Shown here piece by piece: positions 46,226 through 54,552 of a stretch of DNA of 64,000 bases. This DNA is from Mycobacterium sp. SVM_VP21 (lineage in GTDB: Bacteria > Actinomycetota > Actinomycetes > Mycobacteriales > Mycobacteriaceae): assembly GCA_024758765.1 (NCBI GenBank), contig CP101406.1, positions 372,001 to 436,000 on the forward strand. The letters run 5' to 3'. The translations under genes were made by a program, and so were the position numbers. Each line of letters begins with the position of its first letter. Positions within the stretch are counted from its first letter, which is position 1. The notes under the pieces are model-generated. The model saw only the letters and a program-made list of their open reading frames with translations, ran no database searches and was not told the DNA's origin.

Positions 46226-47809
46226 TCAGGCCGGCTTGACCGGCTTGGCCATCTCAACGGACGGGTTGATCCCCGCCGGAACATCACCGAATCGGCTGGC
46301 TACCACCGGAACCCAGATCTGGGCTCCGCGCTGGCCGCACTCGTTGCTCTCCACGGTGGCCACCATCGCGCCGTGCAGGACACCCGGAATGGTCGGCTGC
46401 AGGGTGAGCACCTGCGTGGTCGTCTGATTGTCCTGGTGCCCGTCTGCGCCGATACACGGCGTGTGCACGGTCTGCGGCTGCGAGCGCCAGGTATCGCCGG
46501 TGAATTCAAGGGCCAATTCATTGCCACCCGACGGCGTCTTCACCGTCTTCCGATGGTCCTTGGCGTCGAGCATCGCCGCCGACGCCGTGCACGCCGCGGC
46601 GTCACAGGAAGACTTGACGGCCCACCAGGTGCTCACGTTGGGCGGCTCAGGGTTGGGGACGCCGTTGTACTTCTCCCCTGCCCGGTTGGCGTCCACGCGG
46701 TAGGTCCCCTCGAACGCGGGCGCCTTGGGCGGCGGCGCCACGGCCGCCGCGGGTACGCCACCGGCGGCGATCGCCGCCCTGTCAGCCGGCTCCTCGGCCA
46801 GCAGACGCGGGACGATGGCAGCCACCGATCCCACCACCGCAAGCCCCAACGGGACCAGGACAGCGGGTCGGGCCAGTTTCGACAGCCGGCTCGGCGGAGG
46901 CGCCGGTAAGGCTCGCGGGACGCCCCGCACGACGGTCTCGGCAGAGTCGGACTCGTCATCGGAGTCGGGATCGGCAAGTTGCTCGGCCAGGGCCGCCACG
47001 AAGTCCGAGCAGTCCCGGAATCGCTCGGCGGGGTCTTTGGCCAGCGCCGCGGCGAGCACATCGTCGAATTGCTGCAGTTCGGGACGTCGGTCGCTGAGCA
47101 GCGGCGGCGGTGTGTTCAAGTGGTGGCTGATCACCGTCACCGGGTTCTCGTGCTGATACGGCGGTGCTCCGGTCAGCATCTGGAAGGTGGTCGCCGCCAA
47201 GGCGTACTGGTCAGCGCGTTCCAGGCCTTCGGCACCCATCAGTTGTTCGGGTGCGGCATAGGCGATGGTGCCGATGGCCAGATTGCTCGCGGTCAACCCG
47301 GTTGGGCCGCTCAGTTGCCGGGCGATGCCGAAGTCGGCCAGCACGGCGGTTGGCACGTCGTCGCCATCTTCGGTCACCAAGATATTGCTGGGTTTGACGT
47401 CGCGGTGCACCACACCTTGCCCGTGCGCGTAGTCCAGGGCGTCGGCAATGCTCGCGACGATCGGGATGACGATCTGAGCCGGCATCCCGGCCGGGAACTT
47501 GCGGGTGATGAGCTCGCTGAGCGTCTCACCGTCGATGTAGTCCATCGACAGCCACAGCCGGCCGCGGTATTCGCCGCGGTCATGTACGCGCACGATGTTG
47601 GGGTGCACCAGCACGGCGGCGGCCTCGGCCTCCCGCCGAAACCGCTCCTCGTACTCGTCGTCGGCGCTCAATGAACGACGCAGAATCTTCAGTGCTTCGC
47701 GTCGGGGCAGCCGGGGGTGCTGCGCAAGGTAAACCTTGCCCATCCCGCCAGCACCCACCAGTTTCAAGATGGTGTACTCAGCAAAAATCGAGCCCGACGC
47801 CAGAGCCAT
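46226..47809 (-). CDS. transmembrane Ser/Thr protein kinase (Pkn family)
   Basis: A 527-residue kinase from ATG 47807-47809. The kinase domain is residues 12-275: G-loop GAGGMGKVY, Lys41 in EALKILRR, catalytic loop HRDVKPSNIL (about 138), DFGIARQL, and APEQLMG. A linker is followed by one membrane helix (VLVPLGLAVVGSVAAIV, about 325-342). The exported C-terminal domain (~180 residues) has cysteines in SSCDAAAC, HTPCIGADG and SNECGQRG that could form disulfides. The layout resembles PknF/PknJ-type receptors, but I cannot assign an orthologue. It is divergent from aroA across a 57-bp tandem repeat. Confidence 0.9.
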   Translation of the reverse strand: MALASGSIFAEYTILKLVGAGGMGKVYLAQHPRLPRREALKILRRSLSADDEYEERFRREAEAAAVLVHPNIVRVHDRGEYRGRLWLSMDYIDGETLSELITRKFPAGMPAQIVIPIVASIADALDYAHGQGVVHRDVKPSNILVTEDGDDVPTAVLADFGIARQLSGPTGLTASNLAIGTIAYAAPEQLMGAEGLERADQYALAATTFQMLTGAPPYQHENPVTVISHHLNTPPPLLSDRRPELQQFDDVLAAALAKDPAERFRDCSDFVAALAEQLADPDSDDESDSAETVVRGVPRALPAPPPSRLSKLARPAVLVPLGLAVVGSVAAIVPRLLAEEPADRAAIAAGGVPAAAVAPPPKAPAFEGTYRVDANRAGEKYNGVPNPEPPNVSTWWAVKSSCDAAACTASAAMLDAKDHRKTVKTPSGGNELALEFTGDTWRSQPQTVHTPCIGADGHQDNQTTTQVLTLQPTIPGVLHGAMVATVESNECGQRGAQIWVPVVASRFGDVPAGINPSVEMAKPVKPA

Positions 47810-47879
47810 GCCGCCGACACTAATGATCCTGGGTAAACAGTTGGGTGATACCAGGCAGCCAGCCGGCAAAGGACCCTAT

Positions 47880-48070
47880 CGAGGCTCACTGAACCGCCGG
47901 GCCCATGCGCCGGCCCCAGCGTCGCCTCTCCACCGTCGAGGCTCACTGAACCGCCGGGCCCATGCGCCGGCCCCAGCGTCGCCTCTCCACCGTCGAGGCT
48001 CACTGAACCGCCGGGCCCATGCGCCGGCCCCAGCGTCGCCTCTCCTCCGTCGAGGCTCACTGAACCGCCG
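47880..48070. repeat. 57-bp tandem repeat, 3.35 copies, between the kinase and aroA
   Basis: Copies at 47880-47936, 47937-47993 and 47994-48050, plus a 20-bp partial copy to 48070. They are identical except for one A/T change in copy 3. Each starts CGAGGCTCACTGAACCGCCG. 57 is a multiple of three, so all frames stay open through it. It lies in the divergent promoter region of the kinase and aroA genes and is VNTR-like. Confidence 0.92.
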
Positions 48071-48108
48071 ATACCAGCTCTGGAGCAATGCGCTGGCAGG
48101 ATGAAACC

Positions 48109-49401
48109 GTGACGACTTGGCCGGCACCGATGCCCACCGCCCCCATCGACGCGACGGTGACCGTGCCCGGCTCGAAGTCGCAGACCAATCGGGCACTGGT
48201 ACTGGCCGCGCTGGCCGCGGGACGCGGTGGCGGTGTCTCCACCCTCTCGGGCGCGCTGCGCAGCCGCGACACCGACCTGATGCTCGACGCCCTGCGGGCC
48301 CTGGGCCTGCGGGTCGAGGCAGTGGCGCACCACGTGACGGTCAGCGGCAAGATCGACCCCGAACCGAACATCCGCCTGAACTGTGGCCTCGCCGGCACCG
48401 TGCTGCGGTTCGTGCCGCCGCTGGCGGCGCTGGGCACCGTCACCGTCACGTTCGACGGGGACGAGCAGGCCCGGGCCCGGCCGATCGCCCCGCTGCTGGA
48501 TGCGATGCGCAGTCTGGGTATCGCGGTCGAGGGCGACGGCCTGCCGTTCGGAATCCATGGATCCGGCTCCGTCGCCGGGGGAACCGTGGCGATCGACGCC
48601 TCCGCGTCGTCGCAGTTCGTCTCCGGACTGCTGCTGGTCGCCGCGGCCTTCGACGAGGGCCTGACCGTGCTGCACACCGGGGCTACCCTGCCGTCGGCCC
48701 CACACATCGCGATGACGGTCGCAATGCTGCGCCAGGCTGGAATCGTTGTCGATGACGCCGTTCCGAACCGCTGGCGGGTCACACCGGCGACGGCCGCAGC
48801 CCGCAACTGGGAGATCGAACCGGACCTGTCCAACGCCACCCCGTTCCTGGCGGCCGCGGTGGTCACCGGAGGCCGCGTGCGAATCGCTGGCTGGCCGGCC
48901 GTCGGCGTACAGCCCTCCGACGCCATCATCGAGATCTTCGGCGCGACCGGTGCACGGGTGAGCCACGCCGATGCGCACCTGCAAGTCGAGGGCCCGGGCA
49001 GCTACAGCGGCTTCGACGTGGATCTGCGCGCCGTCGGCGAACTCACCCCGACGGTGGCGGCCCTGGCCGCCCTGGCCGCCCCGGGCGCGGTGTCGCGGCT
49101 GAGCGGCATCGCGCATCTGCGTGGGCACGAGACCGACCGGCTGGCGGCACTGACGACCGAGATCAACCGGCTGGGCGGCGACAGCGTCGAGACCTCTGAC
49201 GGCCTGCTGATCACCGCGACCCCGTTGCACGGCGGAATCTGGCATTCCTACGCCGACCATCGGATGGCCACCGCCGGTGCGATCATCGGGCTTCGGGTCC
49301 CCGGTGTGGAGGTCGAGGACATCGAAACAACCGCCAAGACGCTGCCCGCATTTCCCCGGATGTGGGCCGACATGCTGGCCGACGCGGGGGCCGGCGCTTG
49401 A
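48109..49401 (+). CDS. aroA: EPSP synthase (5-enolpyruvylshikimate-3-phosphate synthase)
   Basis: A 430-residue AroA from GTG 48109. N-terminal substrate loop [17 protein letters not shown] (about residues 18-34), [25 protein letters not shown], and the C-terminal [13 protein letters not shown] with YADHRMA. It catalyses the sixth step of the shikimate pathway, joining shikimate-3-phosphate and PEP. An upstream in-frame ATG at 48088 would add 7 residues, but TTWPAP matches the usual mycobacterial start. The rsgA gene follows 40 bp later. Confidence 0.96.
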   Translation: MTTWPAPMPTAPIDATVTVPGSKSQTNRALVLAALAAGRGGGVSTLSGALRSRDTDLMLDALRALGLRVEAVAHHVTVSGKIDPEPNIRLNCGLAGTVLRFVPPLAALGTVTVTFDGDEQARARPIAPLLDAMRSLGIAVEGDGLPFGIHGSGSVAGGTVAIDASASSQFVSGLLLVAAAFDEGLTVLHTGATLPSAPHIAMTVAMLRQAGIVVDDAVPNRWRVTPATAAARNWEIEPDLSNATPFLAAAVVTGGRVRIAGWPAVGVQPSDAIIEIFGATGARVSHADAHLQVEGPGSYSGFDVDLRAVGELTPTVAALAALAAPGAVSRLSGIAHLRGHETDRLAALTTEINRLGGDSVETSDGLLITATPLHGGIWHSYADHRMATAGAIIGLRVPGVEVEDIETTAKTLPAFPRMWADMLADAGAGA

Positions 49402-49441
49402 AAGCCGGCGGTTAACGAGGCTCGACGGAGGAGAGGCGAAG

Positions 49442-50443
49442 TTGGACCGCCGAATCAACACTGGCGACTACGACGAATCCGACGTCAAAGTCCGCTCCGG
49501 CCGCGGCTCGCGGCCGCGCACCAAGATCCGTCCCGGGCACGCCGACGCCCAGTCGGCCATGGTGGTCAGCGTCGACCGCGGCCGCTGGGGCTGTGTCCTC
49601 GACGGCCCCGACGGCCCGGCCGATCTGCAGGTCACCGCGATGCGTGCCCGCGAGCTGGGACGCACCCCGATCGTGGTCGGCGACCGCGTCGACGTGGTTG
49701 GCGATCTGTCCGGCCGGCCCGACACCCTGGCCCGCATCGTCCGGCGCAGACCACGGCGAACCGTGTTGCGGCGCACCGCCGATGACACCGACCCCACCGA
49801 GCGGGTGGTGGTCGCCAACGCCGACCAGCTGCTGATCGTGGTCGCACTGGCCGATCCCCCGCCGCGGACCGGCCTGGTCGACCGGGCACTGATCGCCGCC
49901 TACGCCGGAGGGCTGGCGCCGATTCTGTGCCTGACCAAAACGGACCTGGCGGACCCGGCCCCCTTCGCCGGCCAGTTCGCCGACCTGGACCTCACGGTCG
50001 TCACCGCGGGCCGCGACGACCCGCTCGACGCCGTCGCTCCCCTCCTGGAATCGCAGGTGACTGTGCTGTTGGGGCACTCCGGCGTCGGCAAATCGACGTT
50101 GGTGAATCGCCTTGTCCCCGAAGCTGATCGGGCCGTCGGACGGGTCACTGACATCGGCCGGGGGCGGCACACGTCCACCCAGTCAGTGGCACTGCGACTG
50201 GAGGGATCGGGCTGGGTGATCGACACCCCGGGAATCCGCTCGTTCGGCCTGGCCCACATCGCACCCGACGACGTGCTTCTGGCGTTCTCCGACCTCGCCG
50301 AAACCATCGACGACTGTCCACGCGGCTGCGGTCACCTGGGCCCGCCAGCAGATCCCGAATGCGCACTGGACAACCTGACCGGCGCGGCGCAGCGCCGGGT
50401 CGAAGCAGCGCGCCGACTATTGACGGCGCTGCGCGAGGGCTGA
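49442..50443 (+). CDS. rsgA: ribosome small-subunit GTPase RsgA
   Basis: A 333-residue circularly permuted GTPase from TTG 49442, with GGAGGAG 8 bp before. Order of motifs: an OB-like N-terminal domain, then G4 LTKTDL (about 163), G1 GHSGVGKSTLVNRL (about 206), G2 and G3 (VIDTPGIRSFG, about 260), as expected for the YjeQ/RsgA permutation. The C-terminal zinc knuckle is CPRGCGH...PECAL. RsgA checks 30S maturation. It follows aroA as in M. tuberculosis (Rv3227-Rv3228). Confidence 0.93.
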   Translation: MDRRINTGDYDESDVKVRSGRGSRPRTKIRPGHADAQSAMVVSVDRGRWGCVLDGPDGPADLQVTAMRARELGRTPIVVGDRVDVVGDLSGRPDTLARIVRRRPRRTVLRRTADDTDPTERVVVANADQLLIVVALADPPPRTGLVDRALIAAYAGGLAPILCLTKTDLADPAPFAGQFADLDLTVVTAGRDDPLDAVAPLLESQVTVLLGHSGVGKSTLVNRLVPEADRAVGRVTDIGRGRHTSTQSVALRLEGSGWVIDTPGIRSFGLAHIAPDDVLLAFSDLAETIDDCPRGCGHLGPPADPECALDNLTGAAQRRVEAARRLLTALREG

Positions 50444-50526
50444 CCCGCGTTTCACAAGGCCGAGAGCGGATCTCGCGACGCTCTCCCAGGGTGTCACGCC
50501 GTGAGATTCACACTCGCGCGCATCGC

Positions 50527-51786
50527 TCAGGCGGCCAGGTCGACCTTCTTGTCACGACGCCAGCCCCGCACCGCGGAGATGGCGCTCTTGAGCCCACGAC
50601 GACGACCGGTCACCGGGTCGACGCGCGTAAATTCCGGCCCCAGCTCGGCGAACATTTTCTCGCTGCGGGTCTCCGGTGCGTCATCGGCGGTGTCGCGCAG
50701 AAAGCGGTCCGGCAGTGACAGTTTGGCGATAGTGCGCCAGGTCTTGGCGTACTGCACCAGGAACGGCCCGGAGGTATAGGGCAGGTCGTACTTCTCGCAC
50801 ACCGCACGCACCCGCACCGCGATCTCGGGGTAGCGGTTGCTCGGCAGATCCGGGAACAGGTGATGTTCGATCTGATGCGACAGGCTGCCGCTCATAAACC
50901 GCATCGGCTGCCCGGCATCGATGTTGGCGCTGCCCAGCAGCTGCCGCAGATACCACTGCCCCTGCGACTCACCGACCATGTCGGTCTTGGTGAATTTCTC
51001 TGCACCGTCAGGGAAGTGACCGCAGAAGATGATCGCATTGGCCCACAGGTTGCGGATCACATTGGCGATCGCATTGGCCTTCACCGTCGAGACGAACGTC
51101 GCGCCGGGCGACAGTGAGGTCAGGGCCGGAAACGCCACGTAGTCCTTGAACACCTGCCGTCCGGCTTTGTCGCCGAACTCCCGCAGCCGCACCAGGGTCG
51201 ACTGGCGACTGTCGCGGCCTTTGAAGATCTTGCCGATCTCCAAGTGCTGCAATGCGACTCCCCACTCGAACCCGATCGCCAACATGGCGTTGTAGAACAG
51301 GTTGAGCAGGTTGAAGCGCTGCCAGCGAGTGTCGCGAGTGACCCGGATTACGCCGTAACCCACATCGTCGTCCATCCCGAGGATGTTGGTGTACTTGTGG
51401 TGGGCGAAGTTGTGGGTGAAGCGCCAGTGCTTGGAGACACCGGCCATATCCCACTCCCAGCCGGTGGAGTGGATCTCTGGATCGTTCATCCAGTCCCACT
51501 GCCCGTGCATGACGTTGTGGCCGATCTCCATGTTCTCGACGATCTTGGCCACGCCCAAGGTGGCGGTACCGGCCCAGCGCGCCCAGCGTCGGTTGCCGGC
51601 CGCCAGTAGCACCCGGCCGGTCACCTCGAGCGCCCGCTGGGCGGCGATGGTGCGGTGGATGTAGCGAGCGTCACGTTCGCCTCGAGTCGCCTCGATGTCT
51701 CTGCGGATGGCGTCCAGTTCCGCGGCGAGATTCGCCACATCGGCGTCGCTGAGGTGCGCAAACACCTCGACGTCGGTTACCGCCAT
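50527..51786 (-). CDS. desA3: stearoyl-CoA Delta-9 desaturase DesA3
   Basis: A 419-residue membrane desaturase from ATG 51784-51786. The diiron histidine boxes are GHNVMHGQWDW (about 89), HNFAHHKYTN (about 123) and HQIEHHLFPDLP (about 300). Hydrophobic segments lie between boxes. It makes oleoyl-CoA from stearoyl-CoA, with electrons from the ferredoxin-reductase-type partner encoded just upstream at 51869 on the same strand (Rv3230c counterpart). A 24-bp inverted repeat lies between the two genes. Confidence 0.94.
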   Translation of the reverse strand: MAVTDVEVFAHLSDADVANLAAELDAIRRDIEATRGERDARYIHRTIAAQRALEVTGRVLLAAGNRRWARWAGTATLGVAKIVENMEIGHNVMHGQWDWMNDPEIHSTGWEWDMAGVSKHWRFTHNFAHHKYTNILGMDDDVGYGVIRVTRDTRWQRFNLLNLFYNAMLAIGFEWGVALQHLEIGKIFKGRDSRQSTLVRLREFGDKAGRQVFKDYVAFPALTSLSPGATFVSTVKANAIANVIRNLWANAIIFCGHFPDGAEKFTKTDMVGESQGQWYLRQLLGSANIDAGQPMRFMSGSLSHQIEHHLFPDLPSNRYPEIAVRVRAVCEKYDLPYTSGPFLVQYAKTWRTIAKLSLPDRFLRDTADDAPETRSEKMFAELGPEFTRVDPVTGRRRGLKSAISAVRGWRRDKKVDLAA

Positions 51787-51831
51787 CAGACCACCTTTCG
51801 GAAACGCATTACCGTCTGCACCTACGCTATC

Positions 51832-51855
51832 GTAACCTACGACTCCGTAGGTTAC
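51832..51855. promoter_or_regulatory. inverted repeat GTAACCTACG-ACTC-CGTAGGTTAC upstream of desA3
   Basis: A perfect 10-bp-arm palindrome, 46 bp before the desA3 start and just after the reductase stop. Its AACCTACG-N4-CGTA core recurs upstream of the reductase gene at 53048-53063. It is probably the operator of a lipid-sensing regulator. Confidence 0.75.
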
Positions 51856-51868
51856 CAGCGGGTAACCA

Positions 51869-53014
51869 TTAGACGTCGAGCTCGCAATCGCCGGCGGCCG
51901 TGCTGACACAGGTCTGCACACGGGTCCCCGGCTCGTGGTCGGCACCGCTGCGCAGATCACGCGCCTGCCCCGCCACCAGCGTCACCACGCATGACTGGCA
52001 GATGCCCATCCGACACCCGAACGGCATCAAAACCCCGGCGCTCTCGCCGGCCTCGAGCAGCGTCGTTGCCGCATCCGCCGCAACGCTCTTGCCGCTTGCC
52101 GCGAAGGTCACCATGCCCCCGCCCTCGGCCGTCGCGGTACGCGCCACCGAGAACCGCTCGACATGCAAGTGGTCGGCGATCCCCGCAGCGGCCCAGACGC
52201 GTTCGGCATCGCCGAGCATCGCCGCCGGCCCGCACGCCCAGGTCTGGCGCTCACGCCAATCGGGCACATCGGCGTCGAGAGTTTCGGGTCCCCGCAGCTC
52301 CAGCCGACCCTGGTCGCGAGTAGTGCGCAGCAGCAGCCGGTAACCGGGATGGTCACGCGCCAAGGCTGCCAACTCATCGGCGAACAGCGTGTCGGCTGCC
52401 GTGGGCGCCGAATGCAAGTGAACGACGTCGGCGATGGCGCCGCGCCGAGCCAGCGAGCGCAACATCGCCATGACCGGCGTGATCCCGGATCCGGCGGTGA
52501 CGAACAGCACCGTGGCCGGCGCCGGGTCGGGCAGCACGAACTCCCCCTGCGGCGCGGCCAGCCGAACTACGGTCCCCGGAGCGACCCCGTCCACCAGATG
52601 ACTGGACAGAAAACCTTCCGGCATCGCCTTCACGGTGATGGAGATGGTGCGAGACCCGGTCACCGGCGGCGAGGTCAGCGAGTAAGAACGCCAACGCCAT
52701 CGACCGTCGACCAGCAGCCCGATGCCGATGTACTGACCGGCCCGGTAGTCGAATTGGAACCCCCAGCCAGGCCTGATGACCAGCGTTGCCGAATCCCCGG
52801 TCTCGCGCCGGACCTCCACCACCCGTCCACGCAGTTCCCGGGCCGACCACAAAGGGTTGGCCAAGCGCAGATAGTCGTCTGGCAAAAGCGGTGTGGTGAT
52901 CTGTGTTGCGATGCGACGCACCGCATTCCAGACCGGGTGACGGTCGACCCCGACGGCGGTCGGCCGCTTGGTGTCACCGATGTGGGCAACGATCGCCGAA
53001 TGCTTCTTGCTCAC
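51869..53014 (-). CDS. NAD(P)H oxidoreductase with 2Fe-2S domain, electron donor of DesA3 (Rv3230c)
   Basis: A 381-residue three-domain reductase: FAD domain (YSLTSPP near 113), NAD(P) domain ([24 protein letters not shown]), and a C-terminal plant-type [2Fe-2S] domain with [11 protein letters not shown] and a final QTC. This is the class that feeds electrons to the DesA3 diiron site, as shown for Rv3230c. The desA3 gene is 82 bp downstream. A palindrome related to the one between the genes lies upstream of this start. Confidence 0.93.
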   Translation of the reverse strand: MSKKHSAIVAHIGDTKRPTAVGVDRHPVWNAVRRIATQITTPLLPDDYLRLANPLWSARELRGRVVEVRRETGDSATLVIRPGWGFQFDYRAGQYIGIGLLVDGRWRWRSYSLTSPPVTGSRTISITVKAMPEGFLSSHLVDGVAPGTVVRLAAPQGEFVLPDPAPATVLFVTAGSGITPVMAMLRSLARRGAIADVVHLHSAPTAADTLFADELAALARDHPGYRLLLRTTRDQGRLELRGPETLDADVPDWRERQTWACGPAAMLGDAERVWAAAGIADHLHVERFSVARTATAEGGGMVTFAASGKSVAADAATTLLEAGESAGVLMPFGCRMGICQSCVVTLVAGQARDLRSGADHEPGTRVQTCVSTAAGDCELDV

Positions 53015-53047
53015 GAAAAATTCCCTGTTCGCTACCGGGGGTTGATG

Positions 53048-53063
53048 AACCTACGGTACCGTA
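53048..53063. promoter_or_regulatory. operator-like site upstream of the DesA3 reductase gene
   Basis: AACCTACG-GTAC-CGTA contains the palindrome TACGGTACCGTA at 53052-53063. It lies 34 bp before the reductase start and shares its layout with the site at 51832-51855. Confidence 0.65.
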
Positions 53064-53080
53064 ACCTTGCCCGGACGGCA

Positions 53081-53590
53081 TCAGAGCAGGTCGAGCAGGA
53101 ACGGCAGCTCCTGGGTGGCATACCAGGCCAGGTCGTGGTCCTGGGCGTCGCCGACGGTCAGCTCGGCGTCCTCGTCACCGAGGTCGGCGTCGTCGATCAC
53201 CGCCATTGCCGCGAGCACAGCCGGCTCGGCAGCAGCGTTGTCCACATACGCCGCGACCACCTCGGGGAGCGCGACCGGCCCTGCCAGCCGCACCACCGCG
53301 GCATCCAGATCGGGGCGGACCGTAGCCCCCTCGACCTCGGCGACCAGCACCGCCCGACGCGTGGGCAGCTTCGCGCCGGCCAAATCGGCGTCCGCAGCGG
53401 CGAGCAACCGCAGCGAGGCCAGCGCCGCCTCCCCCAGCGCGACCTCGGCCAGTTCGTCATCATCGCCGTGGGCGTAGGCCTCCCGCAGCGCCGGGGTCAC
53501 CGCGAACGCAGTCCCGCTGACCGGACGCAATGAACCGTCGGCGACCAGTTGGGCCAGCATGGCCAGCGTCGCCGGGATGTAGACCCGCAT
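53081..53590 (-). CDS. conserved hypothetical protein (Rv3231c family)
   Basis: A 169-residue acidic, Ala/Val/Asp-rich protein beginning MRVYIPATLAMLAQLVADGS, the same length as Rv3231c. No membrane segment, signal or catalytic motif is apparent. Its pattern of alternating strands and helices (RRAVLVAEVEGATVRPDLDA, then ELTVGDAQDHDLAWYATQEL) suggests a compact soluble domain. It lies upstream of the DesA3 reductase gene on the same strand, 66 bp away. Function unknown. Confidence 0.8.
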   Translation of the reverse strand: MRVYIPATLAMLAQLVADGSLRPVSGTAFAVTPALREAYAHGDDDELAEVALGEAALASLRLLAAADADLAGAKLPTRRAVLVAEVEGATVRPDLDAAVVRLAGPVALPEVVAAYVDNAAAEPAVLAAMAVIDDADLGDEDAELTVGDAQDHDLAWYATQELPFLLDLL

Positions 53591-53604
53591 GAGCCCAGAC
53601 CTTA

Positions 53605-53705
53605 GCCGCGATAGCTAGCGCGGCGAAGCCGGGCGACGCGGGTCGCGGCCGTCAACCCAGCCGCGATCGCCAGCGCGGCGAAGCCGGGCGACGCGGGTCA
53701 CCACC
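53605..53705. repeat. REP-like palindromic repeat, tandem doublet (locus 4)
   Basis: Two copies with 55-bp period between the ppk2 stop and the Rv3231c-type start, in the orientation of locus 1 (core GCGCGGCGAAGCCGGGCGAC then GCGGGTC). Confidence 0.86.
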
Positions 53706-53721
53706 CGCTTGCGGGGGAGGG

Positions 53722-54552
53722 TCATGCCTCGCCCAGCAGTGTGGCGGCGTAGTCATCGACGTAGCGGTAGAGACTTCGGTCGGGCCGCTTGTAAAAGCCG
53801 GTGACGATGGGCTTCTTCGGCAAGTCCACCCGCTGGTGCTCCACCTCGCGATAGGGAATCGACGCCAGCAGGTGCGCCATCATGTTCAGCCGGGCGTGTG
53901 TCTTGACTTCTGACTCGACCACATACCAGGGGCTCGACGCGGTATCGGTGCGGGCCATCATCTCGTCGCGGGCCCGCGAGTAATCCTCCCAGCGGTGCAG
54001 CGCCTCGAGGTCCATCGGCGACAGTTTCCACTGCCGCAGCGGATCGTTGCGCCGCTTACGGAACCGGCGCAGCTGCTCTTCCTGGGACACCGAGAACCAG
54101 TACTTGCGCAACAGGATTCCGTCGTCGATCAGTAGCTGCTCGAAAACCGGCGCCTGCTTGAGGAATTGCTCATGCTCTTCGGGAGTGCAGAAGCCCATCA
54201 CCTTCTCCACCCCGGCCCGGTTGTACCAGGATCGGTCGAAGAGGGTGATCTCACCGCGCGCCGGCAAGTGCGCGATGTAGCGCTGGAAGTACCACTCCCC
54301 CTGCTCACGCTCGGTGGGGGCTGGTAAGGCCGCGATCCGCACCGTGCGCGGGCTCAGGTACTCGGTGATGCGCTTGATGACGCCGCCCTTGCCTGCGGCG
54401 TCACGACCCTCGAAAATCACCACCACGCGGGTGCCGGTAGCGCGAACCCATTGCTGGAGCTTGACGAATTCGCTTTGCAGACGCAGCAATTCCTTTTCGT
54501 ATACGTCGTCAGCGAGCCGCTTCTTGGCGGCTTCGAATTCGTCGTCGCTCAC
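53722..54552 (-). CDS. ppk2: polyphosphate kinase 2
   Basis: A 276-residue PPK2 with the P-loop GRDAAGKGGVIKRI near residue 52, the lid-like R-rich segment ERSWYN-type FDRSWYNRAGVE (Walker B aspartate, about 108), and RKYWFSVSQEEQLRRFRKR. PPK2 uses polyphosphate to phosphorylate GDP or similar nucleotides. Its start overlaps the WS/DGAT stop by 4 bp, so both are translated together, matching Rv3232c and Rv3233c/Rv3234c. A REP-like doublet follows. Confidence 0.93.
   Translation of the reverse strand: MSDDEFEAAKKRLADDVYEKELLRLQSEFVKLQQWVRATGTRVVVIFEGRDAAGKGGVIKRITEYLSPRTVRIAALPAPTEREQGEWYFQRYIAHLPARGEITLFDRSWYNRAGVEKVMGFCTPEEHEQFLKQAPVFEQLLIDDGILLRKYWFSVSQEEQLRRFRKRRNDPLRQWKLSPMDLEALHRWEDYSRARDEMMARTDTASSPWYVVESEVKTHARLNMMAHLLASIPYREVEHQRVDLPKKPIVTGFYKRPDRSLYRYVDDYAATLLGEA

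Noticed and set aside
47736..48104. Small repetitive protein from the 57-bp repeat region
   Set aside because: 57 is a multiple of 3, so every frame stays open. No start with ribosome-binding site or codon bias supports translation.
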